From Gammaproteobacteria bacterium (GTDB taxonomy: Bacteria > Pseudomonadota > Gammaproteobacteria > Enterobacterales > Alteromonadaceae): a stretch of 49,937 nt of DNA. Made by a program: the position numbers and the translations under genes. The notes beneath the pieces were generated by a model, which did not search any database, was not told the origin of the DNA, and was given only the letters and a program-made list of their open reading frames with translations. Every line of letters starts with the position of its first letter. Position 1 is the first letter of the stretch. Location of the stretch: contig JAHIWM010000042.1 of assembly GCA_018815765.1 (NCBI GenBank), positions 1 through 49,937 on the forward strand, read 5' to 3'. Shown here one piece after another: positions 17,053 through 26,085 of this stretch.

Positions 17053-19383
17053 ATGTTCGATTCATTACGTAGCCGATTGATTGTGTCGCTTATCAGTTTA
17101 TTGACTATTCTGGCCCTTGCCAGCGGTCTTGCTACGTTAAGCACCATGAAAAAAGACAGTGAATATCAGGCACAACAAGTTTTGCGGGTAGCGGCTAATG
17201 TATTTTTGCAGGCGCTGGAAAACAGGGCCAGTCAGCTCACCAATTCAGTCAGCATTTTAGCCAGTGATTTTGGGTTCCGTCGGGCTGTGGCTACGGCTGA
17301 GCAGGAAACCATTTTATCAGTGCTGGAAAATCATGGCAGCAGAGTGCATGCCGATCTGGTGTTGTTATTGTCTCCGGCAGGGGATTTACTCGCCAGTACC
17401 AGTGCAGACTTAACCAGTGACGATGTAAAACCAGTGTTTTTACAAAGCAAAGGCAATCAGTCCTCTACGGTCAACGATATTCTGGTATTGGCAGGCAATT
17501 CCTACCAACTAGTGTTAGTCCCGGTGAAAGCACCACAAACCATAGCCTGGGTTGGGATGGGCTTTAGTTTAAATAAACAACTGGCCGAACAAATCAAAGG
17601 CATTACCGATCTGGACATCAGTTTTACTACCAACGGTGACAAAGGGAATCAAACCTTACACTCCACTTTAGACGCCGCTACGCAACAAAGCTTATTACCT
17701 TTATTACCTAGCCTGGTCGATACTAATCAACAGCCTTTTAGCAGCAATGAAGCCCAGTTTTTATCTTTGGCTTTAGCATTAGACCAGCAGCAATTGCTCT
17801 GGGCTGTGTTGCACTATCCAAGTGCACGCTGGCAGGAAAGTTATCAGCAAATTCGTCAGCAACTGCTGGTCATTTTTGGTTTAAGTTTAACCTTGGCGTT
17901 GTTATTGGCCTTTGTCATAGCCCGCAGTATTACCCAACCTTTACGCTTATTGTCCAACTTCGCCAGCCAGATAGGTCAGGGTATAACAGCGGTTAATTTA
18001 CCTGAAGCCAAAGGCGAAATAGGCTTATTAGGCAACACCTTACAAAAGATGCAGCTGGATATCCGCAACCGTGAAGCAGAGCTGTTGTATCAGGCCGAAC
18101 ATGATTCACTGACAGGTTTAAAAAACCGTGGAGCAGCAGAACGTAAACTGGCGGAGCTGTTGCCATCAGAAGATGTCGGCTTATTGCTGCTGAACATTAA
18201 AAACTTTCGTCATATTAACGATGCTCTGGGTTTTGCCAATGGCGATTCGTTATTGCAGCAAATGGCACAACGTTTACATCAGCTTCAACCAGCACCACTG
18301 TTGGCAGCCCGCTTAGGCGGCGACGAGTTTTTACTCTTGTATAACCAGCATTTTTCCGCTGTGCAATTAGAACAACTGAAGCTACAGCTGCATTCAGGTT
18401 ACTTACTGGCGGACTCACCATTAAGTCTGAAGGTCTCCATCGGCGCTTATAATATTTCCCCTGCGACTGTACATGCCAACGACGCGATACGGCGGCTGGA
18501 TATTGCCTTGAACCATGCCAAGCAACAACCGGATTTAGTGGCGTTTTATCAGCAAGGTCAGGACGAAAGTCATCAGCGCGAGCTGACTATTTTGCGCGAC
18601 TTACCATCAGCCTTACAGCAGAATCAGTTATTTGTGGTGTATCAACCCAAAGTTGAATTAAGCCAAAGGTCCTGCAATTCGGCTGAAGCTTTAATTCGCT
18701 GGATACATCCAGAATTGGGCTTCGTAGCACCAGATGAGTTTATTAAATTAGCCGAGCACTCAGGCAACATTGCGCTAGTCACCGAATGGATGCTAAACAC
18801 TGTCGTTGCGCAACTGGCGCTTTGGTATCAGCAAGGCAAACGAATTACTGTGGCGGTTAACCTGTCTGCCCATGACTTAACCAACCCACAACTGCCTGAA
18901 GACATAGCCCGCTTACTTAAGCTCTACAATCTGCCCTCTTCGGTGCTAGCTCTGGAAGTGACAGAAGGTGCAGTGATGCAGGATCCAAAACAAGTGATCC
19001 AGATTTTAACTCAGTTGCGTGATATGGGTATTGAGCTGGCCATTGATGACTTTGGCACTGGCCAGTCGTCTTTAGCCTACTTAAAGCAGTTGCCTGTGCA
19101 TGAGGTCAAAATCGACCGGGCTTTTATTAAAGACATTGAGCACAATCAGGACGACGCTTTGATTGTCGGCGCAACCACTCAGCTGGCTCATAGCTTAGGT
19201 TTAAAAGTCACAGCAGAGGGGTTAGAAAACCTGGCCGGACTTGCGAAATTACAGCACTATCAATGTGATAAAGTTCAGGGTTATTTTTTCTCCAAGCCGT
19301 TAACCTCTGAGCACTTCAGTATATGGCTTGAGCAATTTGCTGAAAAAAACTCAGAGTGGTTCGAACAAGAGAGCAGTTCATGA
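17053..19383 (+). CDS. Membrane GGDEF-EAL cyclic-di-GMP enzyme with periplasmic sensor and HAMP
   Basis: Dual-domain c-di-GMP enzyme, 776 residues. Order: TM1 (about 10-30), periplasmic sensor with a double-Cache look (about 30-275), TM2 (about 276-296), HAMP (297-345), GGDEF domain with intact RLGGDEF (GGDEF at 422-426), and EAL domain with EAL at 545-547 and DDFGTGQSS from 665. Both catalytic signatures look complete, so direction of activity cannot be decided; enzymes of this layout can be net phosphodiesterases. Start has GAGGT upstream. The stop overlaps the DUF3034 gene (ATGA), which in turn overlaps a haemoglobin gene, so the three should be co-expressed. Confidence 0.95.
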   Translation: MFDSLRSRLIVSLISLLTILALASGLATLSTMKKDSEYQAQQVLRVAANVFLQALENRASQLTNSVSILASDFGFRRAVATAEQETILSVLENHGSRVHADLVLLLSPAGDLLASTSADLTSDDVKPVFLQSKGNQSSTVNDILVLAGNSYQLVLVPVKAPQTIAWVGMGFSLNKQLAEQIKGITDLDISFTTNGDKGNQTLHSTLDAATQQSLLPLLPSLVDTNQQPFSSNEAQFLSLALALDQQQLLWAVLHYPSARWQESYQQIRQQLLVIFGLSLTLALLLAFVIARSITQPLRLLSNFASQIGQGITAVNLPEAKGEIGLLGNTLQKMQLDIRNREAELLYQAEHDSLTGLKNRGAAERKLAELLPSEDVGLLLLNIKNFRHINDALGFANGDSLLQQMAQRLHQLQPAPLLAARLGGDEFLLLYNQHFSAVQLEQLKLQLHSGYLLADSPLSLKVSIGAYNISPATVHANDAIRRLDIALNHAKQQPDLVAFYQQGQDESHQRELTILRDLPSALQQNQLFVVYQPKVELSQRSCNSAEALIRWIHPELGFVAPDEFIKLAEHSGNIALVTEWMLNTVVAQLALWYQQGKRITVAVNLSAHDLTNPQLPEDIARLLKLYNLPSSVLALEVTEGAVMQDPKQVIQILTQLRDMGIELAIDDFGTGQSSLAYLKQLPVHEVKIDRAFIKDIEHNQDDALIVGATTQLAHSLGLKVTAEGLENLAGLAKLQHYQCDKVQGYFFSKPLTSEHFSIWLEQFAEKNSEWFEQESSS

Positions 19384-20207
19384 AAAAAATCTTAGTCGGC
19401 CTGTGTTTAATGATGGCCAGTGGCAGCCTGATGGCAGGCTCAAAAGTGATAGCCACCGGAGGTGCAACCAATATCGAAGGTAATTCGGGAGGTGGCATAG
19501 TGCCGTGGGCCAGCATAAACGGCTACAGCAGCAGTGACGAGTGGTCGCTTAATACTTTTGCTGGCCGGGTTGGCGTTGATGATTTCACACTGAATAGTTT
19601 TGGTGTTGGCGCCAGTTTCAACAATCAATGGGAGCTGTCTTTAGCCCGTCAAACTTTAGATCTCGACACCATTGGCGGCGAACTGCGTCAGGACATACTG
19701 GGCATCAAATACAAAGTAGCAGGAGAATTGTTGTATACAGCGATGCCGCAAATCAGTGTAGGCGTACAGTTTAAGAAAAACCGCGACTTTGCCCTGCCAG
19801 CTGCTGTAGGTGCGGGTGATGATTCAGGTTATGAAGTTTATGTCGCCGCCACTAAAGTATTTTTTGATGCCGTAGCCGGACGTAACTTATTACTCAATGC
19901 CACAGTACGCTCCACCGATGCCCATCAAACCGGTTTATTAGGTTTTGGCGGGCAAGGTGTTGCACGTGAACTGATGTTTGAAAGCTCAGCGGTGTTATTG
20001 CTGAATTACAATCTGGCGCTGGGTACTGAATTTAAACAAAAACCCAATCAGTTAGGTTTTGCTGACGAGCAGCACTGGCGCGATTTGTTTGCGGCCTGGT
20101 TTATTAATAAAAATGCATCTGTAGTACTGGGTTATGTCGATTTAGGCGATATTGCCGGCCTAACAGAACAAACCGGCTTTTATTTATCAGTGGAGGGCAC
20201 ATGGTGA
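19380..20207 (+). CDS. DUF3034 outer-membrane-like protein
   Basis: Exported protein of 275 residues with signal peptide MKKILVGLCLMMASGSLMAG and alternating beta-strand pattern suggesting a small outer-membrane barrel. The segment ATGGATNIEGNSGGGIVPWA matches what I know of DUF3034 proteins. The start at 19380 overlaps the GGDEF-EAL stop by four bases; the earlier frame from 19356 lies in that gene and would bury the signal peptide. Its end overlaps the haemoglobin gene by seven bases. Function is not established; with its neighbours it may form a gas- or redox-related envelope unit. Confidence 0.85.
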   Translation: MKKILVGLCLMMASGSLMAGSKVIATGGATNIEGNSGGGIVPWASINGYSSSDEWSLNTFAGRVGVDDFTLNSFGVGASFNNQWELSLARQTLDLDTIGGELRQDILGIKYKVAGELLYTAMPQISVGVQFKKNRDFALPAAVGAGDDSGYEVYVAATKVFFDAVAGRNLLLNATVRSTDAHQTGLLGFGGQGVARELMFESSAVLLLNYNLALGTEFKQKPNQLGFADEQHWRDLFAAWFINKNASVVLGYVDLGDIAGLTEQTGFYLSVEGTW

Positions 20208-20617
20208 AGTACCTGTTGCTATTAGCGACCTTAGTGTTAACTGCCTGCCAACACAGTCCGGAAACACCTTTATATCAACGTTTAGGTGGCGAAGCCGGAG
20301 TTGAAAAGATTGTTGACGGCGTCTTGTATGGCATAGAGCATGATCAGAGCATAGTGCATCATTTTGCCGATACCGATGTACCTCGTTTCCGTCGTTTACT
20401 GATAGAACAATTTTGCGAACTCTCAGGCGGCCCTTGCAAATACACAGGCGTGTCGATGCAGGAAAGCCACACAGGTTTTCAGATCACTCAAGCGCACTTT
20501 GATGCATTGGTAAACCATCTGATCACAGCTATGCAGCAACAACAGGTTCCTGTTGAAGCACAGAACGAATTTCTGGCGATGTTAGCGCCTATGTATAAAG
20601 ACGTGGTGTATCGCTGA
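20201..20617 (+). CDS. Truncated haemoglobin, group I, with lipoprotein signal
   Basis: Small haem protein of 138 residues. The N-terminus MVKYLLLLATLVLTAC has a lipobox (LTAC, Cys16), so it should be anchored in the envelope rather than cytosolic, which is less usual for this family. The body shows YQRLGGEAGVEKIVDGV, PCKYTGVSMQESHTGFQI (His in SHTGF as the probable proximal haem ligand) and AHFDALVNHL, all typical of truncated haemoglobins. A GGAGGG site precedes the ATG and lies in the DUF3034 coding end. Likely handles O2 or NO at the envelope; co-transcription with a c-di-GMP enzyme suggests a link to gas sensing (inference). Confidence 0.9.
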   Translation: MVKYLLLLATLVLTACQHSPETPLYQRLGGEAGVEKIVDGVLYGIEHDQSIVHHFADTDVPRFRRLLIEQFCELSGGPCKYTGVSMQESHTGFQITQAHFDALVNHLITAMQQQQVPVEAQNEFLAMLAPMYKDVVYR

Positions 20618-20619
20618 TC

Positions 20620-21570
20620 ATGGCTAAAGTCGTTTTTCTTGATGCAGCCACTATGGCTGAAACCGATTTGAGTCCGCTCCAGTTAGCTGATGTCAGTTTA
20701 ACCCTCTATCCCCAAACCAGCGCTGAGCAATTGCTTGTTCATGCAGGAGGAGCTCAGGTCGTCATCAGTAATAAGGTCGCCCTGAATGCAAAAGCTATAG
20801 CAGCTTTGCCTGAATTGCGTTGTATTCTGGTGGCGGCCACTGGCGTCAATATGGTCGATTTAGCAGCAGCCAAAGCTGCTGGCATAGTGGTTTGCAACGC
20901 TCAGGGTTACGCCGGTACTGCAGTGCCCCAGCAGGTATTTGCTTTGTTGTTGCAACTGACCAATCATATTCAGTCTTATCATCAGGCAGTACAACAAGGC
21001 TTGTGGAGTCAAAGCCCACAGTTTTGTCTGCATCTGCAGCCCATAGAAGAACTGGCTGATAAAACCATGACATTGGTTGGTTATGGTGATTTAGGCCAGG
21101 CAACGGCTCGTCTGGCGGAAGCTTTTGGTATGAAAGTGCTGATAGCAGAACGACCAGATGTCACAGCAATCCGCCCAGGCAGAACTGCCTTTGAAACTGC
21201 GCTACGCGAAGCTGACGTGCTGTCTTTGCATTGTCCTTTGACGGATGCGACGGCAAAGCTTATCAACACTCAGACCTTAAGCTGGATGAAACCCACTGCG
21301 CTGCTGATCAACACAGCACGGGGCGGGCTGATTGATGAAATCGCACTGGCAGAAGCTTTAACAAAAGGCACAATAGCGGGCGCCGCTTTGGATGTGCTTA
21401 GTAGTGAACCTCCATCCTCTGATCATCCACTGCTGAATAATACCTTGCCTAACTTGATTATCACTCCCCATGTGGCATGGGCCAGCCGTCAGGCAATGCA
21501 ACGTCTGGTGGTGCAACTGTCTGAAAATCTGCGGGCGTTTTTGGCACAACAGCCTATTCGTCAGGTGTAA
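20620..21570 (+). CDS. D-2-hydroxyacid dehydrogenase (glycerate/hydroxypyruvate reductase-like)
   Basis: NAD(P)-dependent oxidoreductase of 316 residues. The Rossmann motif GYGDLG sits near residue 150, and the catalytic triad is visible as Arg in NTARGGLIDE, Glu in LSSEPP and His in TPHVAW. The closest look is to glycerate dehydrogenase HprA, which reduces hydroxypyruvate to D-glycerate. It begins two bases after the haemoglobin stop without a strong ribosome site, so it could be translationally coupled. The 3' end overlaps the convergent glycerate-kinase-like gene by 17 bases. Substrate is inferred. Confidence 0.9.
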   Translation: MAKVVFLDAATMAETDLSPLQLADVSLTLYPQTSAEQLLVHAGGAQVVISNKVALNAKAIAALPELRCILVAATGVNMVDLAAAKAAGIVVCNAQGYAGTAVPQQVFALLLQLTNHIQSYHQAVQQGLWSQSPQFCLHLQPIEELADKTMTLVGYGDLGQATARLAEAFGMKVLIAERPDVTAIRPGRTAFETALREADVLSLHCPLTDATAKLINTQTLSWMKPTALLINTARGGLIDEIALAEALTKGTIAGAALDVLSSEPPSSDHPLLNNTLPNLIITPHVAWASRQAMQRLVVQLSENLRAFLAQQPIRQV

Positions 21571-22423
21571 GACTGACACAGCGGTGCTGCTGGTCTAATG
21601 CCAGAATAAAGTCAGCACGGTGAGGCAATTGCCGCCAGCTCTCTTGGGTCAAACGCTGAAAATACAACATAAAATGTTCAAGCTCAGCGGGGCTTTTACC
21701 TCTGCCTTGCAGCTGCAAAGCCTGTTCCTGCCATGCCCGCCAACGGCAAACGGCCTGCCAATCCGGCGCATTGAGCCATATCAGACTATCTGATGTTTGC
21801 CAGATCTGCTGATAATCCCCGGCAAGCTGCTGATTCACCTTACGACGCCACAGAGCTTCAGGATCCTGTTGTTGCTCCAGTATATTGATACTTTGTATCA
21901 GAGCAGCATCTGCCTGCGCTTTTAGCCCAACACACCAGCCTTCAAAAATAAGTAGCCGGGCCGCTGTGGCCTGCAATGCGAAACCAGCCCTATCCATTGC
22001 TTTATCATAACGACGCCAGCACTGTGGCTCTCCTCGTTTGAATGCCTGCAGCTGTGATAACAACAGCTCTGTGTCATGAGTCCCCGGCACTCCTCGCTCG
22101 GCAAAAAGCGGATGCCAAAGCTTTGACCGTTCCAGCCTTTGCGCAGGTTCAAGATAATAATCATCCAATGACACTATGTCGCTTTGGATCCCCAGAGTTA
22201 ACCAGAGTTGCTGCAAAACGGCCGCCAGGCTACTTTTGCCACTGCCCTGCGCGCCACTGATGCCAATAATCAATGGTTGTGTTGGCAGAGTCTGAGCTAA
22301 ATGCTTTAAATGACCCAGAGGTAACCCCGAACCGGCCAGTTGCGCCTTCAGGCTATAAAAAAGCCACCGGTCCAGCCATAAATTACTAGTATTTTCAATC
22401 ACTAAGCACCTCATCTTTTTCAT
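21554..22423 (-). CDS. P-loop kinase, D-glycerate 3-kinase-like
   Basis: Cytoplasmic kinase of 289 residues. Walker A is GISGAQGSGKSS (about 54-65); VSLDDYYL follows at about 84-91 and LLIFEGWCVG at about 156-165, as in the GLYK/YggC branch of the phosphoribulokinase/uridine kinase superfamily. The start at 22423 lacks a clear ribosome site; Met4 (22414) is an alternative. The convergent neighbour makes D-glycerate if assigned correctly, so the pair would convert hydroxypyruvate via glycerate to 3-phosphoglycerate. Ends overlap by 17 bases. Confidence 0.82.
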   Translation of the reverse strand: MKKMRCLVIENTSNLWLDRWLFYSLKAQLAGSGLPLGHLKHLAQTLPTQPLIIGISGAQGSGKSSLAAVLQQLWLTLGIQSDIVSLDDYYLEPAQRLERSKLWHPLFAERGVPGTHDTELLLSQLQAFKRGEPQCWRRYDKAMDRAGFALQATAARLLIFEGWCVGLKAQADAALIQSINILEQQQDPEALWRRKVNQQLAGDYQQIWQTSDSLIWLNAPDWQAVCRWRAWQEQALQLQGRGKSPAELEHFMLYFQRLTQESWRQLPHRADFILALDQQHRCVSLTPDE

Positions 22424-22482
22424 CTGGCCGTCTGATTTTCTTTCGGTTACACTGCGTTGTCTATTTTTTGGAGAACTTCTGC

Positions 22483-24462
22483 ATGCGCTTCGCTTTTTGC
22501 ATCTTCTTACTGCTATTTACTGCTGGCTCCTATGCGGCAGATCTAGCTAAATTAATAGAGCAAGCCAAAGCCGACCCGCAAGCTCAATTGACTGCGCAGT
22601 TAAAACACCCCGCAAGCACTGCCAAAGACTATTTCCTGCTGGCTTACAGTCATTATGCGCTGAAAAATAAAGAGGCAACGCTGGAATTCAGCAATAAGGC
22701 CCTGACCTTAGAACCCGATGCTGAGCTCGCTGCCCGTATCTTATTGATGCAAGCCTTAACCTACGGCGTATTTTATCGTGATACAGCTCTTGCAGTTGAA
22801 AAGCTAAAGTTGGCACAGGCTATTTTGCCGGAAGAAAACAATAAAGCGTCGCTGGCACTGCGGATGGATATTCTTGAAAGCTTTGCTCAGGCTTATAACC
22901 AGCAAGGTAACGCCGCACTGGCAATGGAAGCTGCAACTGAAAGTCTGGATCTGGCCATAGTAGCTGCAGATAAGCAGCGCCAACTGGCCTCCATGATCAT
23001 GGTGGGACGCTTGCATTTACAAAACAACAACCTGACCAAAGCCTATCAACATTTTAAATCAGCCCTGCCGCTTGCCAGTGAAATGGGTGATCAACAAGCC
23101 ATAGCGTCAATCAGCATGCGTCTTGGCATGGCGTATCAAAAGCTGGAACAACACGAACTGGCGTTACAGTACTTTCAAGAGGCAGCCCGGTTATATCAAC
23201 AGTTCGATAGCCACAGTAGCCTGGTAAATGCACTGATTAATGTTGGCGACAGTCAGTTGGTCCTGACACAAATCGAAGCAGCCAAAGCTACCTATGACAG
23301 AGCTTTGGAGCTGGCACAGCATAACCAGGATCCCCACATGCTGATTTCTGCTTATGTCAGTTTATCTGAGCTGGCCATGGAACAAGGCGATGTTGATCAA
23401 TCGGAACAATTGCTGATCAAAGCCCACCAGTTAGCCAGCCAGATCTCTGCACAATCCATCAAATCTGAAACCGCTTTATTGCTGACCAAGGTGTTTATCA
23501 GAAAACAAAATTACAGTGCCGCAAAAAAAATGTTGGGCGAGGCCGCTGTTGAACCGGATAAGCTGCCGGGTTATCTGAAACGCAAACATTTAGCCTTAAG
23601 TGCAGAATTGGCAGCTCTTGAGCAACAATGGCAACAAGCCTATCAATTGGAGAAATCAGCCAATCAGCTGGAAGTTGCAGAACTAAACGACACCAGCAAA
23701 ATACAACTGGATAGCCTGCAAAGCAGCCTGGAATTGCAGATGCAGCAAGAAAAGCAACAGCAGTTGCATATCTCGGAGCAAAGCCAGATGAAACAATGGC
23801 TGCTAATTAGCTTAGCTTTGCTGGCTGCGTCAGTATTTATGTTGCTGTTGTTATTGAGTAAACAGAAAAAAAACCGCTACGGCGCCTTAATGCAAGTACC
23901 ACAATGGAGCAGTTTTACTGAATTATTGCTGCACCATCATCAAGCCAAAACGCACGGCCAGCTGGTCGTGATCCTACCGGAACAAAGCACTGCTCTGCTG
24001 GCCAAAGGTATACAACAGGTCATGTCTGATCTTGCTCCATTCAGAGCAGCATTGGATCAGGCATTATTTTGGGTTGAACAGGATCAGGAGTTCTGGCTGT
24101 ACTGTGCTTCAGAGCAAGAAGCTACCGACTTACAGCAGCAGTTGTTACAGAAATTGCTTGGGGAATATCAGGCGCACTCCGCTGTATTTCCTTTACATGC
24201 TCTGCTGTCAAAACGGATTTGTCAGCAAGACTTAGATGCGTTACGTGAGTTACTTTGGTACAGCCTGTATCTGGCGCAACAACAAGGTATTCAGGGCGCA
24301 CTGGAATTTAAGTTCCGCTGCAATCAAAACCGCCCTTGTGCCTGGCAAAAGGATAACTTACGGCAGGACTTATTTAACGCCATCAGCCTGAATTTGCTAA
24401 ATGTCAGGGTGAATGGCGTTTCATTGAGTGACAAACTCCAACAACAACTGGCTCAGCTCTGA
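22483..24462 (+). CDS. Membrane TPR protein with cytoplasmic domain of unknown fold
   Basis: Signal-anchored protein of 659 residues. The start at 22483 has TTGGAGAA upstream and begins a signal peptide ending YAA-DL. Residues about 40-420 are tetratricopeptide repeats, facing the periplasm. A coiled coil (EKQQQLHISEQSQ) leads to one membrane helix (about 437-460), then a cytoplasmic domain of about 190 residues. That domain shows no known active site, but the spacing of FWLYCASEQEATDLQQQLLQ and LRELLWYSLYLAQQQG resembles the core and C-terminal helix of GGDEF domains (compare ADQALYQAKQQG), so it may be an eroded cyclase fold. The layout is that of TPR sensor proteins. Its end overlaps the pseudouridine synthase gene by 10 bases. 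Confidence 0.8.
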   Translation: MRFAFCIFLLLFTAGSYAADLAKLIEQAKADPQAQLTAQLKHPASTAKDYFLLAYSHYALKNKEATLEFSNKALTLEPDAELAARILLMQALTYGVFYRDTALAVEKLKLAQAILPEENNKASLALRMDILESFAQAYNQQGNAALAMEAATESLDLAIVAADKQRQLASMIMVGRLHLQNNNLTKAYQHFKSALPLASEMGDQQAIASISMRLGMAYQKLEQHELALQYFQEAARLYQQFDSHSSLVNALINVGDSQLVLTQIEAAKATYDRALELAQHNQDPHMLISAYVSLSELAMEQGDVDQSEQLLIKAHQLASQISAQSIKSETALLLTKVFIRKQNYSAAKKMLGEAAVEPDKLPGYLKRKHLALSAELAALEQQWQQAYQLEKSANQLEVAELNDTSKIQLDSLQSSLELQMQQEKQQQLHISEQSQMKQWLLISLALLAASVFMLLLLLSKQKKNRYGALMQVPQWSSFTELLLHHHQAKTHGQLVVILPEQSTALLAKGIQQVMSDLAPFRAALDQALFWVEQDQEFWLYCASEQEATDLQQQLLQKLLGEYQAHSAVFPLHALLSKRICQQDLDALRELLWYSLYLAQQQGIQGALEFKFRCNQNRPCAWQKDNLRQDLFNAISLNLLNVRVNGVSLSDKLQQQLAQL

Positions 24463-25292
24463 ATCTGTAATAAGTTCGCTGGCAGTTCAAATTCCATGGC
24501 AGTTTTGCGAAAAGGACAAATAAACTTCAGCTTTACCGCCTGCAACATCAAACCTTGTTCATTTTTATTGCCAGAACCATAAGCCGGGTCGCCCATCACA
24601 GGGTGTCCTGCTTGTGCAAAGTGACGGCGGATCTGATGTTTACGTCCTGTGATCAACTTAACCCGGACTATGCTGCTGCGGCGTTCTTCTGAATAAGATT
24701 CCAGTTCAAACTCCGTCGTACAGGCTTTATCGTCCAGCGGCGTATTCAAAGCAGCTTTTGTGATCAGCTCATCTGACAACTGACCTTTGACTTCAATCCG
24801 GTATTCCTTATCAATTTTATGCTGTTGTAACATCAAACTAAAAGCAGCGGCGGCTTGTTTGGTATGAGCGATCAGCACCAGACCACTGGCTTCACGGTCT
24901 AACCTGTGCAGTAAAAACACCTGACGTTTCCCTTGCCAGTGCAGTTCTGCAAACCTCAGTAAAGACAGATGATCACCCCATTCATTGCCTTGCGACAACA
25001 TAGCTGCAGGTTTAAACCAGACGCTGTAACCCCGAGCTTCATGGATCAGCACTGCAGGATCACAACTGCGCTGCAGTAATTGCTCGTCGTAATTCAGCTC
25101 CAGACTATCACCAGGCAATAAATCAGCCTGAGCACGTCGTAACCTTTTGTTTTGCTTACCACGCCGCCACAACACTGCGCCTTTATTCATCGCATCTTTC
25201 AGTCGGCCTTTGCTGAGCTGTGGCGCTGCAACGACCAAAGCTTCAATAGCCTGCTGTGCTTCGGTGATCTGGAGTTTTTTCGTCAGTTTCAA
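24453..25292 (-). CDS. RluA-family RNA pseudouridine synthase
   Basis: Converts uridine to pseudouridine in RNA; the target is not readable from sequence. Signature HRLDREASGL contains the catalytic Asp, followed by KEYRIEVKG, ITGRKHQIRRHFAQAGHPVMGDPAYG. An S4-like N-terminal segment (about 10-60) is present. Length 279 is normal. The codon at 25292 is TTG: no ATG lies in frame before Met35, and an upstream stop limits the frame, so TTG is the probable start although its ribosome site is weak. The 3' end overlaps the TPR gene. Confidence 0.9.
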   Translation of the reverse strand: MKLTKKLQITEAQQAIEALVVAAPQLSKGRLKDAMNKGAVLWRRGKQNKRLRRAQADLLPGDSLELNYDEQLLQRSCDPAVLIHEARGYSVWFKPAAMLSQGNEWGDHLSLLRFAELHWQGKRQVFLLHRLDREASGLVLIAHTKQAAAAFSLMLQQHKIDKEYRIEVKGQLSDELITKAALNTPLDDKACTTEFELESYSEERRSSIVRVKLITGRKHQIRRHFAQAGHPVMGDPAYGSGNKNEQGLMLQAVKLKFICPFRKTAMEFELPANLLQIQS

Positions 25293-25376
25293 ATTATTTA
25301 TTCACTTAAAAAGAAGTTCAGCCAGTATTCATGGCGATTAGCCTGTAATGATACCAAAGCTAAGGAGGCTCTGTGT

Positions 25377-26045
25377 ATGCGTAAATTTTGGTTGGTCAGT
25401 TTATTTGTCGTAAGTTCCGGCATAGTACCGTTTTTCACTCTGGCCGCGCCTGCAGAAATTGCATCCACTAAAGAGTCATTTAAGCTGCCTTCGGAAGTAG
25501 CTAAAACAGCTAAATCTAAAACAGCCTTAAGAACCAACGGCGTGTTAATTCAAAGTGTTGAAAACAACGTCTGGTTTGACACTATAGATATTTCATTTGA
25601 ATCAGATTTGAATGATAACGGCTTTTACCATGGCTTGTATGTCCGTTTTGATGCCGATACCAACTACAGTTCCGTGCCTGTGTATGCGCACTTCGCATTA
25701 AAGCGTGCCGGCGCTCCTGAAGTAATTATTCACACCAGTTCTGTGTTCACCCTCTATGGCACCAGTACAGAGGACTGGTTTGCAATAGAAAGTGAGTTGC
25801 TGCACAGCCTGCCACCTGCCTATTACGACCTGGTGATCCGTGTGTATGATGCGGATTACAATGATCTACTGGCGGAAATTTCAGGTTTTGACGAACCGGC
25901 ATTAGCCGAACTTCCACTGGAAGATTTGTCCTATGACAAACCACAAGTCATCGTAGTGGAAGAAGACAGCGGTAGTATGGGTTGGTTCAGTCTACTGGGA
26001 TTAATTGGTATCGCTTTGGCAAGACGCAAACTTAGAAGCGCTTAA
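25377..26045 (+). CDS. Choice-of-anchor-H-like exported protein with GlyGly-CTERM-like tail
   Basis: Exported protein of 222 residues. TAAGGAGG is 9 bases before ATG 25377, and the N-terminus is a signal peptide (MRKFWLVSLFVVSSGIVPFFTLAA-PA). The middle is beta-rich, with YHGLYVRFDADTN and YYDLVIRVYDADYNDLLAEI as recognisable strands. The C-terminus (GSMGWFSLLGLIGIALARRK) is a glycine/serine motif, a hydrophobic helix and a basic end, the layout of GlyGly-CTERM sorting tags cleaved by rhombosortase. The match is inferred; no rhombosortase gene is in this window. Confidence 0.75.
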   Translation: MRKFWLVSLFVVSSGIVPFFTLAAPAEIASTKESFKLPSEVAKTAKSKTALRTNGVLIQSVENNVWFDTIDISFESDLNDNGFYHGLYVRFDADTNYSSVPVYAHFALKRAGAPEVIIHTSSVFTLYGTSTEDWFAIESELLHSLPPAYYDLVIRVYDADYNDLLAEISGFDEPALAELPLEDLSYDKPQVIVVEEDSGSMGWFSLLGLIGIALARRKLRSA

Positions 26046-26050
26046 CAAAT

Positions 26051-26080
26051 CAAAGCCCCGCGAGCTGCGGGGCTTTGATT
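26051..26080. terminator. Bidirectional intrinsic terminator
   Basis: CAAAGCCCCGC (26051-26061) and GCGGGGCTTTG (26067-26077) form an 11-bp GC-rich stem with loop GAGCT, between two convergent genes and followed on the plus strand by ATTTTC. It should end the anchor-H gene and the PhoH gene. Confidence 0.85.
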
Positions 26081-26085
26081 TTCAA

